Shown here in pieces: positions 5,751-13,701 of a stretch of DNA of 17,636 nt. A program made the position numbers and the translations under genes. Source of the stretch: Trebonia sp036276115 (GTDB lineage: Bacteria > Actinomycetota > Actinomycetes > Streptosporangiales > Streptosporangiaceae); assembly GCA_036276115.1 (NCBI GenBank), contig DATBEM010000105.1, positions 1 to 17,636 on the forward strand. Reading direction: 5' to 3'. The notes under the pieces were generated by a model that saw only the letters and a program-made list of their open reading frames with translations, did no database searches and had not been told where the DNA came from. The first letter of the stretch is position 1, and each line of letters begins with the position of its first letter.

Positions 5751-8029
5751 TACGTGTTGACCTGGAAGTAGAACCAGGGGCTGTAGTAGCTGACGTTGGT
5801 CACGTCGGAGGCGGCGGGCACGAAGACCGCCCGGACCCGGTAGCGGGCGCCCGCGGCGTTGGCCAGCGTCAGGTACGTCGACAGCTGGCTGGAGCTGGTC
5901 AGGGTGTAGGTGAAGACGTTCTTGGGGTCCTGGTACCAGGTGTTGCCGTACCACTCCTGGACGTCGAGCTGGACGTGCTCGCCGTGCTTGTTGGGCGTGA
6001 CGGTAATCGCCGTGTTCAGGTGGGCGGCCTGGTGGAACACCCGGTAGGTGGCGCCGCTGATCGTCGTGGTCGCGTACCAGCCGCTGTTGGTCATCGCGAC
6101 CCGGGCCCCGACCCCGATGCGGACCGCGACCGATCGCGCCAGGTACTGGCTGTCGCCGGTGAACGTCGCGGTGAAGATCACGCTCCTGGTAGCGGCCGGG
6201 TAGCTGAGGACGAGGTTGCCCGCGGAGTTCACGGCGGCGGTCCGCAGCAGCCGGTTCGTCCCGTCCCCGACGAGCTGGGCGTAGACCGAGACGGCCCGGT
6301 TGCTGTAGGTGGCGCCCAGGTGCGCGGTGACGGTGAGCGTGGCGTCGTACAGCGCGGTGCTGGCGCCCGCGGCCAGCGTCAGCGGGGCTGCCGCCCTGGC
6401 CACCGTCAGCGCGGCGGTGGCGCTGGCGGCCGTGGTCCCGGGGCTGCCCGCGTAGGCGGCCGTGTAGCTGTAGGCGCCGAGCGCGGAGAGGTCGTCGGTG
6501 ACCGTGAAGGCGCCGTTCGCGCCGGTCGTCGCGGTGGGCAGCCGGGTGCTGGTCCCGTTCGGGTTCTTGCGGGTGACGGTGATGGCGGTCTTCGCCGGCG
6601 GTGTCCCGACGGCGAACGACAGGGTGCCGGTGACCGACAGGCTCTTGAGCGGCAGCGCGGTCGCCGGCGCGGCCAGGCGGATCGTGGCCGGGGCGAGGCT
6701 GACCACGACCGTGGTGGTCGCGGTGGCCGGAGCGATGCTGTTGGTGCCGGCGTAGGTGGCGGTGTAGGTGTAGGTGCCGGCCGCGACCGGGGTGTCGGTG
6801 ACCGCGTAGTGGCCGCTGGCGTCGGTGGTGGTCGCCGGCAAGGTGGCCGTGACCTGGTTCGCGGCCGAGCGGGTGATGGTGACCGGGGCGCCTGCGGGCG
6901 CGGCCGGGAGGGTGTCGCTGAGCTGGCCCGCCAGCGTGACCGTGGTCCCGCTGTCGACCGCCGACGCCGGCCCGGACAGGGTCAGGGACGTCTGCGTCAC
7001 CTGTGGCGAGTCGAACACGTGCAGGCTGTAGCGAGCCGAGCCGCCTGGCGCGGTGACGGCGTAGAGCTTTGAGCCGTCCGCCGACCAGGCCAGGCCCTTG
7101 ACCGCGAGCTCGGCGGAGCCGCCGAGGCTGTAGACGTTGCGCCCGGTCCCGTCGGCCGCGTAGACCTCGACGTCCGAGGAGGGGCCGGTCGTCCCGACCG
7201 CCACCGCCCCGTCGCCCGCGACGGCGACCGCGACCGGGTAGCCGGGCAGGCTGCCACTCGCCGGGTAGCTGGCGGCCGGCGCATCGGCGCTGGCGGCCGG
7301 GAACGCGCTGACCGCGTGCGGGGATCCGCAGGCGGCGAGGAACTCCGCTCCGCCGGGGACGACGGCGACCTGGCTCTCGTTGGTGCACGTGCCGGCTAGC
7401 GGGGCCTGCGGGGCGAGGACGGCGGCGGGCGAGGCCGTTGTGTCGTACGTCGCGGCCGTCGCCGGCGACGTCGCCGGCAAGATCGCGGCCAGCACGCCGC
7501 CGCCTGCCGGGTCGGCCGCCAGGTCGGGGGTTCCGGGCCAGGGATCGGCCAGCGGGGTGAACGTCCCGGTAGCCGGGTCCAGCCCGCCGATGCCGCCGCT
7601 GTAGCTCACCCACACCGTCCCGCTCGCGACGGCCAGCGCGGAAGGCACGTCACCGCCCGGCAGCGGGTAGGACTGCCCCTGGTCGAGGGTCGCGGCGTCG
7701 GTCACCCCGATGGCGTCCTGCGCGTCCAGCGCCGCGTAGAGGGTGCCGCCGTCGAGCGCTATCCCCGCCACCTCGTCGCCCTCGTCGAGCGTCGTCACGT
7801 AGCTGCCGTCGAGGGCGGTCACCACGACCCCGGTGGAGCTGGCGAACGGCCCCTCGCTCAGGAAGAGGTAGCCGTCGGCGTTGTCGACGATCATCTGCCG
7901 GAAGCCGGACAGGTCGGGCAGCGACACGGTGGCGTCGGCCCGCGCGGCCGGCGCGGCCGCGAGGGTGACGACGCCGGCGAGGCTCAAGGCGGCCAGGGCA
8001 GGGGCGAGCAGCCTGCGGACAGGGCGCAC
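5750..8029 (-). CDS. Secreted beta-propeller-like protein with three Ig-like repeats
   Basis: 759 residues from a GTG start with GGAGGA just upstream. It begins with a clear Sec signal peptide: RPVRRLL, then a hydrophobic core, probably cleaved after AAPAARA (about residue 31). Residues about 35-340 hold short repeated strands (TALDGSYVTTL, GLDPATGTFTPL, GLAWSADGSKLYAV) typical of a beta-propeller. Three bacterial Ig-like repeats follow at about 341-445, 446-545 and 546-640, each ending in a phrase like GTYTYTATYAGTNSIAPA. The C-terminal 120 residues are rich in Tyr, Trp and Asn (NSGWYATTTISG, YYSPWFYFQV) and may be another beta domain. No sortase signal or catalytic motif is seen. Likely an extracellular adhesive or scaffold protein. 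Convergent with the FGE-like gene and probably unrelated to it. Confidence 0.85.
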   Translation of the reverse strand: MRPVRRLLAPALAALSLAGVVTLAAAPAARADATVSLPDLSGFRQMIVDNADGYLFLSEGPFASSTGVVVTALDGSYVTTLDEGDEVAGIALDGGTLYAALDAQDAIGVTDAATLDQGQSYPLPGGDVPSALAVASGTVWVSYSGGIGGLDPATGTFTPLADPWPGTPDLAADPAGGGVLAAILPATSPATAATYDTTASPAAVLAPQAPLAGTCTNESQVAVVPGGAEFLAACGSPHAVSAFPAASADAPAASYPASGSLPGYPVAVAVAGDGAVAVGTTGPSSDVEVYAADGTGRNVYSLGGSAELAVKGLAWSADGSKLYAVTAPGGSARYSLHVFDSPQVTQTSLTLSGPASAVDSGTTVTLAGQLSDTLPAAPAGAPVTITRSAANQVTATLPATTTDASGHYAVTDTPVAAGTYTYTATYAGTNSIAPATATTTVVVSLAPATIRLAAPATALPLKSLSVTGTLSFAVGTPPAKTAITVTRKNPNGTSTRLPTATTGANGAFTVTDDLSALGAYSYTAAYAGSPGTTAASATAALTVARAAAPLTLAAGASTALYDATLTVTAHLGATYSNRAVSVYAQLVGDGTNRLLRTAAVNSAGNLVLSYPAATRSVIFTATFTGDSQYLARSVAVRIGVGARVAMTNSGWYATTTISGATYRVFHQAAHLNTAITVTPNKHGEHVQLDVQEWYGNTWYQDPKNVFTYTLTSSSQLSTYLTLANAAGARYRVRAVFVPAASDVTNVSYYSPWFYFQVNT

Positions 8030-8308
8030 GGATCCTCCGGAATGGGGGGAAGTGAACAGAAGAGCTGATCAGAGCTTAGTGAAGCGGCGAGGGCCGCGTG
8101 GCCGGACCGCCGTCCTGCGGCTCGCCGCTACCGCGTGCACGCAAGTACGCCACGCACTTTCAAATTTCAGTATCGGAGTAGACATAAAGATACTGCCTGC
8201 GGAGATGGACGATTGTCCTAGCTGCCGCGCAATTGTGTCCGGTAATCTTGCGAGAGCGACGATCAGGCGGGTCGAGTCGATCGCCCCGCGGACGAGGGTG
8301 AGGGCACG
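8030..8308. promoter_or_regulatory. Divergent intergenic region with inverted repeat CAGTATC/GATACTG
   Basis: About 280 bases between the secreted-protein gene (leftward) and the Roadblock gene (rightward). The middle is AT-rich (around 8158-8200). CAGTATC (8168-8174) and GATACTG (8189-8195) form a 7-bp perfect inverted repeat with 14 bases between, a shape typical of a dimeric regulator's operator. CTGATCAG around 8066-8073 is a short palindrome. No convincing -35/-10 pair was identified on either strand and no extra gene is seen. Confidence 0.4.
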
Positions 8309-8698
8309 ATGGACCGGCAGGGCGTTCTTGAAGAGTTGCGGGAGCTGCGGGAATCGGTTCCGGGGGTGACGGGGATGCTGGTTGCCGCCGCCAATGGCCG
8401 CCTGGTTGTGGCCGACATGGGCGCAGAGGTGGACGCGAACGGCCTGGCGGCCGCGGCTGCGGTCAACCTGGAAGTCGCCCGGCGGATCGCCGCCGTCACC
8501 CGGCAGGGGACGCTCGGGCAGGCGGTGGTCCACGGAAGGCGCGGCCACGTCGCGGTCTACGCGATTGCCGATTCCGCCCTGCTGGCCGTCGTGGGCGACG
8601 AGGGGCTCGACGTTCCCGCATTGCACCGGCGGTCGCGCCCGGCGGTGGCCCGCATCAACGCGCTTGTCGTTACCGGCGACAGCGGGCCCGCCCATTGA
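8309..8698 (+). CDS. Roadblock/LC7 domain protein
   Basis: 129 residues. The single domain shows the Roadblock pattern: an N-terminal helix (QGVLEELRELRESVPGVTG), strands MLVAAANGRLVVADMG, a central helix EVDANGLAAAAAVNLEVARRIA, then strands LGQAVVHGRRGHVAVYAI and SALLAVVGDEGLD. In actinomycetes such proteins usually sit in conservons with a histidine kinase, DUF742 protein and small GTPase and act as MglB-like GTPase partners. None of those genes is adjacent here, so this is an orphan copy. A purine-rich GAGGGTGAGGG lies just upstream of the ATG, and a strong terminator follows the stop, so it appears to be transcribed alone. Confidence 0.85.
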   Translation: MDRQGVLEELRELRESVPGVTGMLVAAANGRLVVADMGAEVDANGLAAAAAVNLEVARRIAAVTRQGTLGQAVVHGRRGHVAVYAIADSALLAVVGDEGLDVPALHRRSRPAVARINALVVTGDSGPAH

Positions 8699-8746
8699 CC
8701 TCGCCGGATGGCATTAGGACCCGGTGATTCATTATCTTTTCAGAGG

Positions 8747-8790
8747 ACGGCCCCGGCGACTCTCCCGTCGGGGTCGTTCCTTGTTTATTT
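8747..8790 (+). terminator. Rho-independent terminator after the Roadblock gene
   Basis: ACGGCCCCGGCGAC (8747-8760) and GTCGGGGTCGT (8767-8777) pair, with a small bulge, around TCTCCC. The T-rich stretch TCCTTGTTTATTT follows. It lies 49 bases past the Roadblock stop and is the expected end of that single-gene transcript. Confidence 0.75.
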
Positions 8791-8881
8791 GCTCGCATAG
8801 ATGACGCATTGGCCGTTATGGGTGAAATATTCCAGCGCAAACAGACGGCGAAGTGCCGTGATTCTGGCTACAGTTCTTGGC

Positions 8882-10543
8882 ATGCGCCCATCAATGGTGA
8901 TCGCGGTAATCGTGGCGATTTTCCTGGCAACCGAGGCGGTCGTCATCCCGGCTGCCGAGGCCAGCGCGCCCGACGGCGGTCCGGCGGCCAGCCCCGGGAG
9001 CGGCACCCCGCCGACGCTTTACGTCGACGCCGGCTCGGCCTGGTGCGCCGGCGGCCGCCTGCTGGGCGGCCTGCTAGCCAGCGCGGGCACCCGGGCGATG
9101 CCATACTGCACCATCCAGGCCGCGGCTGACGTGGTAACTCCCGGACAGCGGGTCGACATCGAGCAGTCATCGAGCCGGGCACTCTATACCCAGTCAGTAA
9201 CGTTCACCCGGTCCGGCACCCCGTCGGCGCCGGTCGTCTTCGCCGGGGTGGACGCCGGCCACGGGCTGCCGGTGATCGCGCCGCCGGCCGGAAAGACTCC
9301 CGTCACCTTCGATCATGTTCACGACGTCACAGTCGAATCGGCCGGAATATCCTATGGCGGCAACGCGGACGGCGTTGACGTAAATGGATCATGGGACGTC
9401 ACGGTCGATAGCACGCCACTGACCGGCGGGCCATGGGGGACTGGTGCGCATAATACGACGGCCAGCCCAACCGGAAACACGGCCACCGGAAATACGGCAG
9501 CCGTCCGCGTGGATGGCGGGTCCTCGGCCGTCATGATCTCCCGGGCGCAAATATCGGGCGCCGTGAACGGCGTCATCGTCGCGCCCGGCGCGACGATGGT
9601 CACCATCACCACCAGCGCGCTGCAACTGTCCGGCAGCGGCGGCACCGGGATCGGCCTCGACGGCGTCGGCTACTCCTTCATCACCAGCGACACGGTGATC
9701 ACCGGCTGCGGCGACGCGGTCTCGGTCGCCGGCGGGTCGGCCGCGATCATCGAGAACAACGTGCTCACCGTTCAGGGCGACGACTGCGCCACCGGTGCCG
9801 GCACCAGTTCACCCGCGGGCGCCCCGGCGCCCGCCAGCGCCGCGCCCAGCGCGGCCCCAAGTACGGCCGGCAGCGTGGCCCCGCCCGCTGCGCTGCCGGC
9901 TGCTGTCCCCTCGCCCATTGCCGCCCTGTCGGTGGACCAGTCCTCGGAGACGGGGACGCGGGCCGACTACAACTCCCTCCAGGCAGCGTCCCCGGCAGCC
10001 GAGTACGCCTGGGGCGGGACCGGGTACGCCAGCTCGGCCGGCTTTGCCGCCGCGACTGGCCAGGGCGGGCACGACGGGCAGGTCCCGGCCGCGTTCGGCC
10101 CCGGCCAGCCCCCGGAGGGCTCGCCGGTGGTTGACTCGGCCGACTGCACCGCCCCGGGCGAGCTGCTGACCGACATCGACGGGAACCCGCGCGCGCGTGA
10201 CCCCATGGTCAGCCGGGACGGCGCGGGAACGTGCTACGCCGACCGGGGCGCCTGGGAGCGGGAGGACAGCGTCCTGCCCGGCTTCACCGTCGGCTGGGCG
10301 ACCGGGGCGGGCCTGGCGCCGCTGCCCCTGTCGGTCACGGTCACCTCGCCCGCGACCAGCGCCTGGGGCGAGCAGGTCAGCTACGCGATCGACTTCGGCG
10401 ACGGCTCCGCCCCGGTCCCGGCGTCCCCCGGGGCGGTAGTCCAGCACGCCTACCAGCTGCCAGGCACGTACCAGGTGACGGTCACCGGCACCGACACGAC
10501 CGGCTCGTCCCTGGTCGCGACCACCACCGCCCGCGCCCTGTAG
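8882..10543 (+). CDS. Secreted right-handed beta-helix protein with C-terminal PKD-like domain
   Basis: About 553 residues. The chosen ATG (8882) starts a signal-peptide-like MRPSMVIAVIVAIFLATE with likely cleavage after PAAEASA. An upstream ATG at 8801 or GTG at 8858 would add up to 27 residues; none has a strong ribosome binding site. After TLYVDAGSAWC and the PYCTIQAAADVVTPGQRVDI opening typical of parallel beta-helix proteins come rungs such as VTFDHVHDVTVESAGISY, AVMISRAQISGAVNGVIV and SFITSDTVITGCGDAVSV. An Ala/Pro/Ser-rich stretch (SSPAGAPAPASAAPSAAPS) interrupts the fold. The last 80 residues (YAIDFGDGSAPVPASPG, then YQLPGTYQVTVTGTD) are a PKD fold. It may bind or cleave polysaccharide outside the cell; catalytic residues were not recognised. 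Confidence 0.82.
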   Translation: MRPSMVIAVIVAIFLATEAVVIPAAEASAPDGGPAASPGSGTPPTLYVDAGSAWCAGGRLLGGLLASAGTRAMPYCTIQAAADVVTPGQRVDIEQSSSRALYTQSVTFTRSGTPSAPVVFAGVDAGHGLPVIAPPAGKTPVTFDHVHDVTVESAGISYGGNADGVDVNGSWDVTVDSTPLTGGPWGTGAHNTTASPTGNTATGNTAAVRVDGGSSAVMISRAQISGAVNGVIVAPGATMVTITTSALQLSGSGGTGIGLDGVGYSFITSDTVITGCGDAVSVAGGSAAIIENNVLTVQGDDCATGAGTSSPAGAPAPASAAPSAAPSTAGSVAPPAALPAAVPSPIAALSVDQSSETGTRADYNSLQAASPAAEYAWGGTGYASSAGFAAATGQGGHDGQVPAAFGPGQPPEGSPVVDSADCTAPGELLTDIDGNPRARDPMVSRDGAGTCYADRGAWEREDSVLPGFTVGWATGAGLAPLPLSVTVTSPATSAWGEQVSYAIDFGDGSAPVPASPGAVVQHAYQLPGTYQVTVTGTDTTGSSLVATTTARAL

Positions 10544-10571
10544 CAGCCGGCGGCGGCGTCCCGGCCGGGCC

Positions 10572-11636
10572 TCACGCCGCCTGGTCGGGGGAGGCGCCCG
10601 ACCAGGCGGCCCGCAGCAGCCGTTCGAGGCTGGCGGCCGACACCGGGCGGGGGTTGCTCGGCGGGACCGCGGGCACGATGGCCGCCGCGGCGGCCGGGAT
10701 GTCGGCCTCGGCCAGGCCGTAGTCGCGCAGCGCCCGCGGGGCGTCCAGCCGGGCGCGCAGGTCCTGCAGCCCCGCCAGGGCGGTGCCGGAGCCGAACGCG
10801 GCCGCGATCCGCGCCTCCGCCGCCGGCGCGGCCGGGCCGTTGAAGGCCAGCACGTACGGCAGCACGGTCGCGTGCGTCTGGGCATGCGGCAGGTTGTACT
10901 TGCCGCCGAGCACGTGGCAGATCTTGTGGTGCAGGGCCGACCCGGCCGAGGCGAACGCGACGGCCGACATGTAGGCCGCGTACAAGGCGTCCTCGCGGCC
11001 GGGGAGCCCGGCCGGGTCGGCCGCGACCCGGGGCAGGCCCGCCGCGAGCGCCCGGATGCCCTCGGTCGCGAACGCCGCGTTGACCGGGTCCGCGCCCGGC
11101 CCCCACAGCGCGTCGACGCAGTGGGCGAGCGCGTTCAGCCCGGAGGCCACGCTGAGGCCGGCCGGCAGCGACAAGGTCAGGGCCGCGTCGTACACGACCG
11201 ACCGCGGCAGCACGGCCGGGTCAGTGCCGGTGGTCTTCACGTCGCCCTCCGTCAGGCCCCAGACGGCCGTGGCCTCCGAGCCGGCGTAGGTGGTGGGCAC
11301 CGCGATCACCGCTAGCCCGCTCGTCAGCGCGATCGCCTTGGCCAGCCCGGTGGCGGACCCGCCGCCGAGCGCCACCACCACGTCGGCCCGGGCTCCGGCC
11401 GCCGCCGCGCGGGCGCGCTCGGCCACCTCGGCCGGGACGTGCATGACCACGTCGTGGTAGTGCAGGACGACCGGCGCGCCCGCGGTGACCTCGGCCGCAC
11501 GGGCGGCCTCGCGGGGCGAGGAGATCACCATCGCCCGGGACGCGCCGAGCCGGCCGGCCTCCCGGGCGACGTGCTCGGCCGCCTGCCCGGAGCCGAAGCA
11601 CACCCGCTGCGGCAGGTTGTCGTGAACGAAGCGCAT
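10572..11636 (-). CDS. Maleylacetate reductase-type iron-containing alcohol dehydrogenase
   Basis: 354 residues. The Rossmann-like N-terminal half has DVVVALGGGSATGLAKAIAL (GGGSATG about 92-98) and AVPTTYAGSEATAVWGLTEG, the NAD(P)-binding and substrate loop of maleylacetate reductases. The C-terminal helical half has SALHHKICHVLGGKYNLPHAQTHA in pieces (about 234-256), with the His cluster typical of the family. Known members reduce maleylacetate to 3-oxoadipate in aromatic degradation, but no ring-cleavage gene is nearby, so the actual substrate may differ. The ATG at 11636 is preferred because GGGAGGAT lies just upstream; an ATG at 11660 overlaps the upstream stop as TGATG. Directly downstream of the MftD-like gene, so probably the same transcript and possibly the same pathway. 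Confidence 0.88.
   Translation of the reverse strand: MRFVHDNLPQRVCFGSGQAAEHVAREAGRLGASRAMVISSPREAARAAEVTAGAPVVLHYHDVVMHVPAEVAERARAAAAGARADVVVALGGGSATGLAKAIALTSGLAVIAVPTTYAGSEATAVWGLTEGDVKTTGTDPAVLPRSVVYDAALTLSLPAGLSVASGLNALAHCVDALWGPGADPVNAAFATEGIRALAAGLPRVAADPAGLPGREDALYAAYMSAVAFASAGSALHHKICHVLGGKYNLPHAQTHATVLPYVLAFNGPAAPAAEARIAAAFGSGTALAGLQDLRARLDAPRALRDYGLAEADIPAAAAAIVPAVPPSNPRPVSAASLERLLRAAWSGASPDQAA
10576..10610. terminator. 14-bp perfect inverted repeat inside the 3' end of the dehydrogenase gene
   Basis: GCCGCCTGGTCGGG (10576-10589) and CCCGACCAGGCGGC (10597-10610) pair perfectly around GGAGGCG. It lies 32 bases after the beta-helix gene's stop but within the last dozen codons of the leftward dehydrogenase gene (Ser-Pro-Asp-Gln-Ala-Ala end). 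It probably stops rightward transcription and may also protect the 3' end of the leftward message. A shorter palindrome, CCCGGCCGGG, sits at 10560-10569 in the gap. Confidence 0.6.
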
Positions 11637-11659
11637 GGCCCTATCCTCCCTGGCGGCCA

Positions 11660-12832
11660 TCACGCGCCCAGGCGACGGGTGAAGCCCTCGGGGATCACCA
11701 GGTCCTCGGGGGACAGCTCGGCGACCGAGGGGCGCCCCAGGCCCAGCAGGCACGCGTCAAGGCCGGAGCGCAGCAGGTCGAGTACGTTCTCCACGCCCGC
11801 CTGCCCGTTCGCGCCCAGGCCCCACAGGCAGGCCCGGCCGATCATCACCGCCCGGGCACCCAGCGCGAGCGCCTTGGCCACGTCCCCGCCGCGCCGGACG
11901 CCGCCGTCGAGCAGCACCTCGACCTGGTCGCCAACGGCCCGGACGATGCCGGGCAGCAGCCGGATCGTGGCCGGCGTGCCGTCCAGGTTGTTGCCGCCGT
12001 GGTTGGACACGGAGATCGCGCTGACCCCGGCGTCGACGGCCCGCTTGGCGTCATCGACCCGGGTCACGCCCTTGACCATGAATGGCCCGTCCCACTGGGC
12101 GCGCAGCCAGGCCACGTCTTCCCACGATGGCGGCGAGGTAGCCATCCACTGTTCGTAGGCGCCGAAGAACGTCGGCGCGGGAGCGCCCCCGACCGGCAGG
12201 TTCGGCACCGTCAGGTCCGGGACGCGCCCCGTCCGCGCCCACTGCAGCGCGTACGACGGCCGTGCCGCCACCTGCGGCAGCAGCCGGGCCAGCTCGCCGA
12301 GCGTCATCGTCTCGGGGATGCGGGGCGACCCCCAGTCCCGCCCAAACGAGAACGACCAGTCCAGCGTCACGATGATGCCGGCCGCCCCGGCCGCCCGCGC
12401 GCGAGCCATCCGGGCCGCCATGTCCGCCCGGGAGCCGACCCAGTACATCTGGAAGAGCACCTGCGGGCAGGCCGCGGCCACCTCCTCGACGGGCTTGGAC
12501 GCGAACGACGACAACCCCATCGCCACCCCCCGGGCGGCGGCCGCCCGGGCGACCGCCACCTCGCCGTCCGGGTGCACCGCCTGGACCCCGGTCGGCGAGA
12601 TGAGCACGGGCATGGAAACCGGCTGGCCCATGACCGTCGTGGCCATCTCCCGGGTGGCCGGCAGCCCGGCCACCCGCGGCGCGAAGCCGAGCTCAGAAAA
12701 CGCCGCCACGTTGTCGCGGGCGGTCAGCCCCTTCTCCGCCCCGGCCACGAGCGCGGCGTACACCGACGAGGGCAGCCGCCGCTTCGCGCGCCGCTGGGCC
12801 ACCGCGACCGTCTCGAACCACTTGTTCGCCAT
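11660..12832 (-). CDS. mftD: MftD-like FMN-dependent alpha-hydroxy-acid oxidase (pre-mycofactocin synthase family)
   Basis: 390 residues, the usual length. The FMN-dependent TIM barrel (LldD/glycolate oxidase family) is complete: ISPTGVQAVHPDGEVAVARAA (about 79-99), GLSSFASKPVEEV, the MftD-typical VTLDWSFSFGRDWGSP (about 155-170), MVKGVTRVDDAKRAVDAGVSA, the active-site His in SNHGGNNLDG (276-285) and the FMN phosphate site LLDGGVRRGGDV to AVMIGR. The N-terminus KWFETVAVAQRRAKRRLP and these signatures match mycobacterial MftD much better than lactate oxidases. MftD oxidises the AHDP intermediate to pre-mycofactocin. AAAGGGG precedes the ATG. mftA, mftB and mftC are not adjacent, so it may serve a distant cluster or have a new role. 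Confidence 0.82.
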   Translation of the reverse strand: MANKWFETVAVAQRRAKRRLPSSVYAALVAGAEKGLTARDNVAAFSELGFAPRVAGLPATREMATTVMGQPVSMPVLISPTGVQAVHPDGEVAVARAAAARGVAMGLSSFASKPVEEVAAACPQVLFQMYWVGSRADMAARMARARAAGAAGIIVTLDWSFSFGRDWGSPRIPETMTLGELARLLPQVAARPSYALQWARTGRVPDLTVPNLPVGGAPAPTFFGAYEQWMATSPPSWEDVAWLRAQWDGPFMVKGVTRVDDAKRAVDAGVSAISVSNHGGNNLDGTPATIRLLPGIVRAVGDQVEVLLDGGVRRGGDVAKALALGARAVMIGRACLWGLGANGQAGVENVLDLLRSGLDACLLGLGRPSVAELSPEDLVIPEGFTRRLGA

Positions 12833-12862
12833 CTCGCCCCTTTCGATCTCGGCCGTCGCACC

Positions 12863-12903
12863 GCATTACGGCAGCCAAGCATTACGGCAGCCGATGACGT
12901 AAT
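12863..12903. promoter_or_regulatory. Operator-like repeats between the MftD-like and TetR genes
   Basis: GCATTACGGCAGCC occurs twice (12863-12876 and 12879-12892), 16 bases apart. CGTAAT (12898-12903), the reverse complement of the ATTACG core, follows 17 bases after the second core. Three half-sites at near-regular spacing in a 130-base divergent gap suggest binding sites for the adjacent TetR regulator. The rest of the gap holds no gene or obvious sigma-70 promoter. Confidence 0.6.
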
Positions 12904-12962
12904 ATGCGTGATGTTAATGACATGAACTGACACAAGCAAGCCCAGGCGCGGAAGGTGCTCGT

Positions 12963-13634
12963 GTGATCGGTGTTGCTGGGAAGACTAGTGAAGGCGGCGA
13001 TGGCGGCGGCGCCGCCCCGCCGCCGGTCGCGCCCCGGCGCGGGCGGCCGCCGGCGACGAGCAGCGCGGACCTGCGGCGGATCGCACTGCGCCTGTTCGTG
13101 GCCAACGGGTTCGAGGCGACGACGGTCGAGCAGGTCACCACCGAGGCCGGGGTGAGCGAGCGGACCTTCTTCCGCTACTTCACGTCCAAGTCGAGCGTGC
13201 TCTGGACCGAGTTCGACGCCGAGGTAGCGGCCATCCGGACGGCGCTGGCGGCCATCGGGGACGACGTGCCGATGATGGCGGCCATCCGGCGCGCGGTCGT
13301 GTCGGCCAACCACTACCAGGCGTCGGACGTGCCCGAGCTGCGGATGCGCATGAGCCTGATCGCCTCGGTCCCGGCGCTGACGTCGAGCGCGGGCGAGCAC
13401 TTCGACGCGTGGGAGCGGGCCGTCAGCGAGTTCGCGGGCCGCCGCCTGGGCCAGCCGGCCGACTCGCTGTACCCGCTGGCGATCGGGCGGGCCGCGCTGG
13501 CGGCCTGCCGCGCGGGCTACGACCGCTGGTCGGCCCGGGCGGACGCGGACCTGCCGGGCTACCTGGACGCCGCGCTGCGGGCGTTGGAGGCCGGGTTCGA
13601 CCCGGCGGCGCTGCCGCGCACGGGCAGGACCTGA
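12963..13634 (+). CDS. TetR/AcrR-family regulator, MftR-like
   Basis: 223 residues from a GTG with GGAAGGTG just upstream. A Gly/Pro-rich leader of about 24 residues precedes the DNA-binding region (RRGRPPATSSADLRRIALRLF, then NGFEATTVEQVTTEAGVSERTFFRYFTSKSSVLW in pieces, about 25-82). The ligand domain includes DVPMMAAIRRAVV, PELRMRMSLIASVPAL and a Trp-rich AGYDRWSARADADLPGYLDAA. The pattern, especially FRYFTSKSSVLW and the RMRMSLI block, resembles MftR, the TetR repressor heading mycofactocin clusters. Divergent from the MftD-like gene across 130 bases containing repeats, so it most likely controls that pair and itself. MftR is known to respond to acyl-CoA; that it does so here is inference. 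Confidence 0.82.
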   Translation: MIGVAGKTSEGGDGGGAAPPPVAPRRGRPPATSSADLRRIALRLFVANGFEATTVEQVTTEAGVSERTFFRYFTSKSSVLWTEFDAEVAAIRTALAAIGDDVPMMAAIRRAVVSANHYQASDVPELRMRMSLIASVPALTSSAGEHFDAWERAVSEFAGRRLGQPADSLYPLAIGRAALAACRAGYDRWSARADADLPGYLDAALRALEAGFDPAALPRTGRT

Positions 13635-13639
13635 CGCCC

Positions 13640-13690
13640 CTGCCCGCACGGTGCCCGCAGATACGGTGCCCGCAGATACGGTGCCCGCAG
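13640..13690. repeat. 15-bp tandem repeat between convergent genes
   Basis: The unit CGGTGCCCGCAGATA occurs at 13649-13663 and 13664-13678, followed by a 12-base partial copy (13679-13690) and preceded by the fragment CTGCCCGCA (13640-13648). It fills most of the 67-base gap between the TetR gene and the convergent membrane hydrolase gene. No protein-coding role is apparent. Confidence 0.85.
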
Positions 13691-13701
13691 GCCTGGCGTC
13701 C

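Noticed and set aside
5715..7613. 632-codon minus-strand ORF within the secreted protein gene
   Set aside because: It is an Arg/Gly/His-rich frame shadow; the other frame has a signal peptide and Ig-like repeats.
13640..13690. CRISPR-like repeat
   Set aside because: Units are directly adjacent with no spacers and are only 15 bases long.
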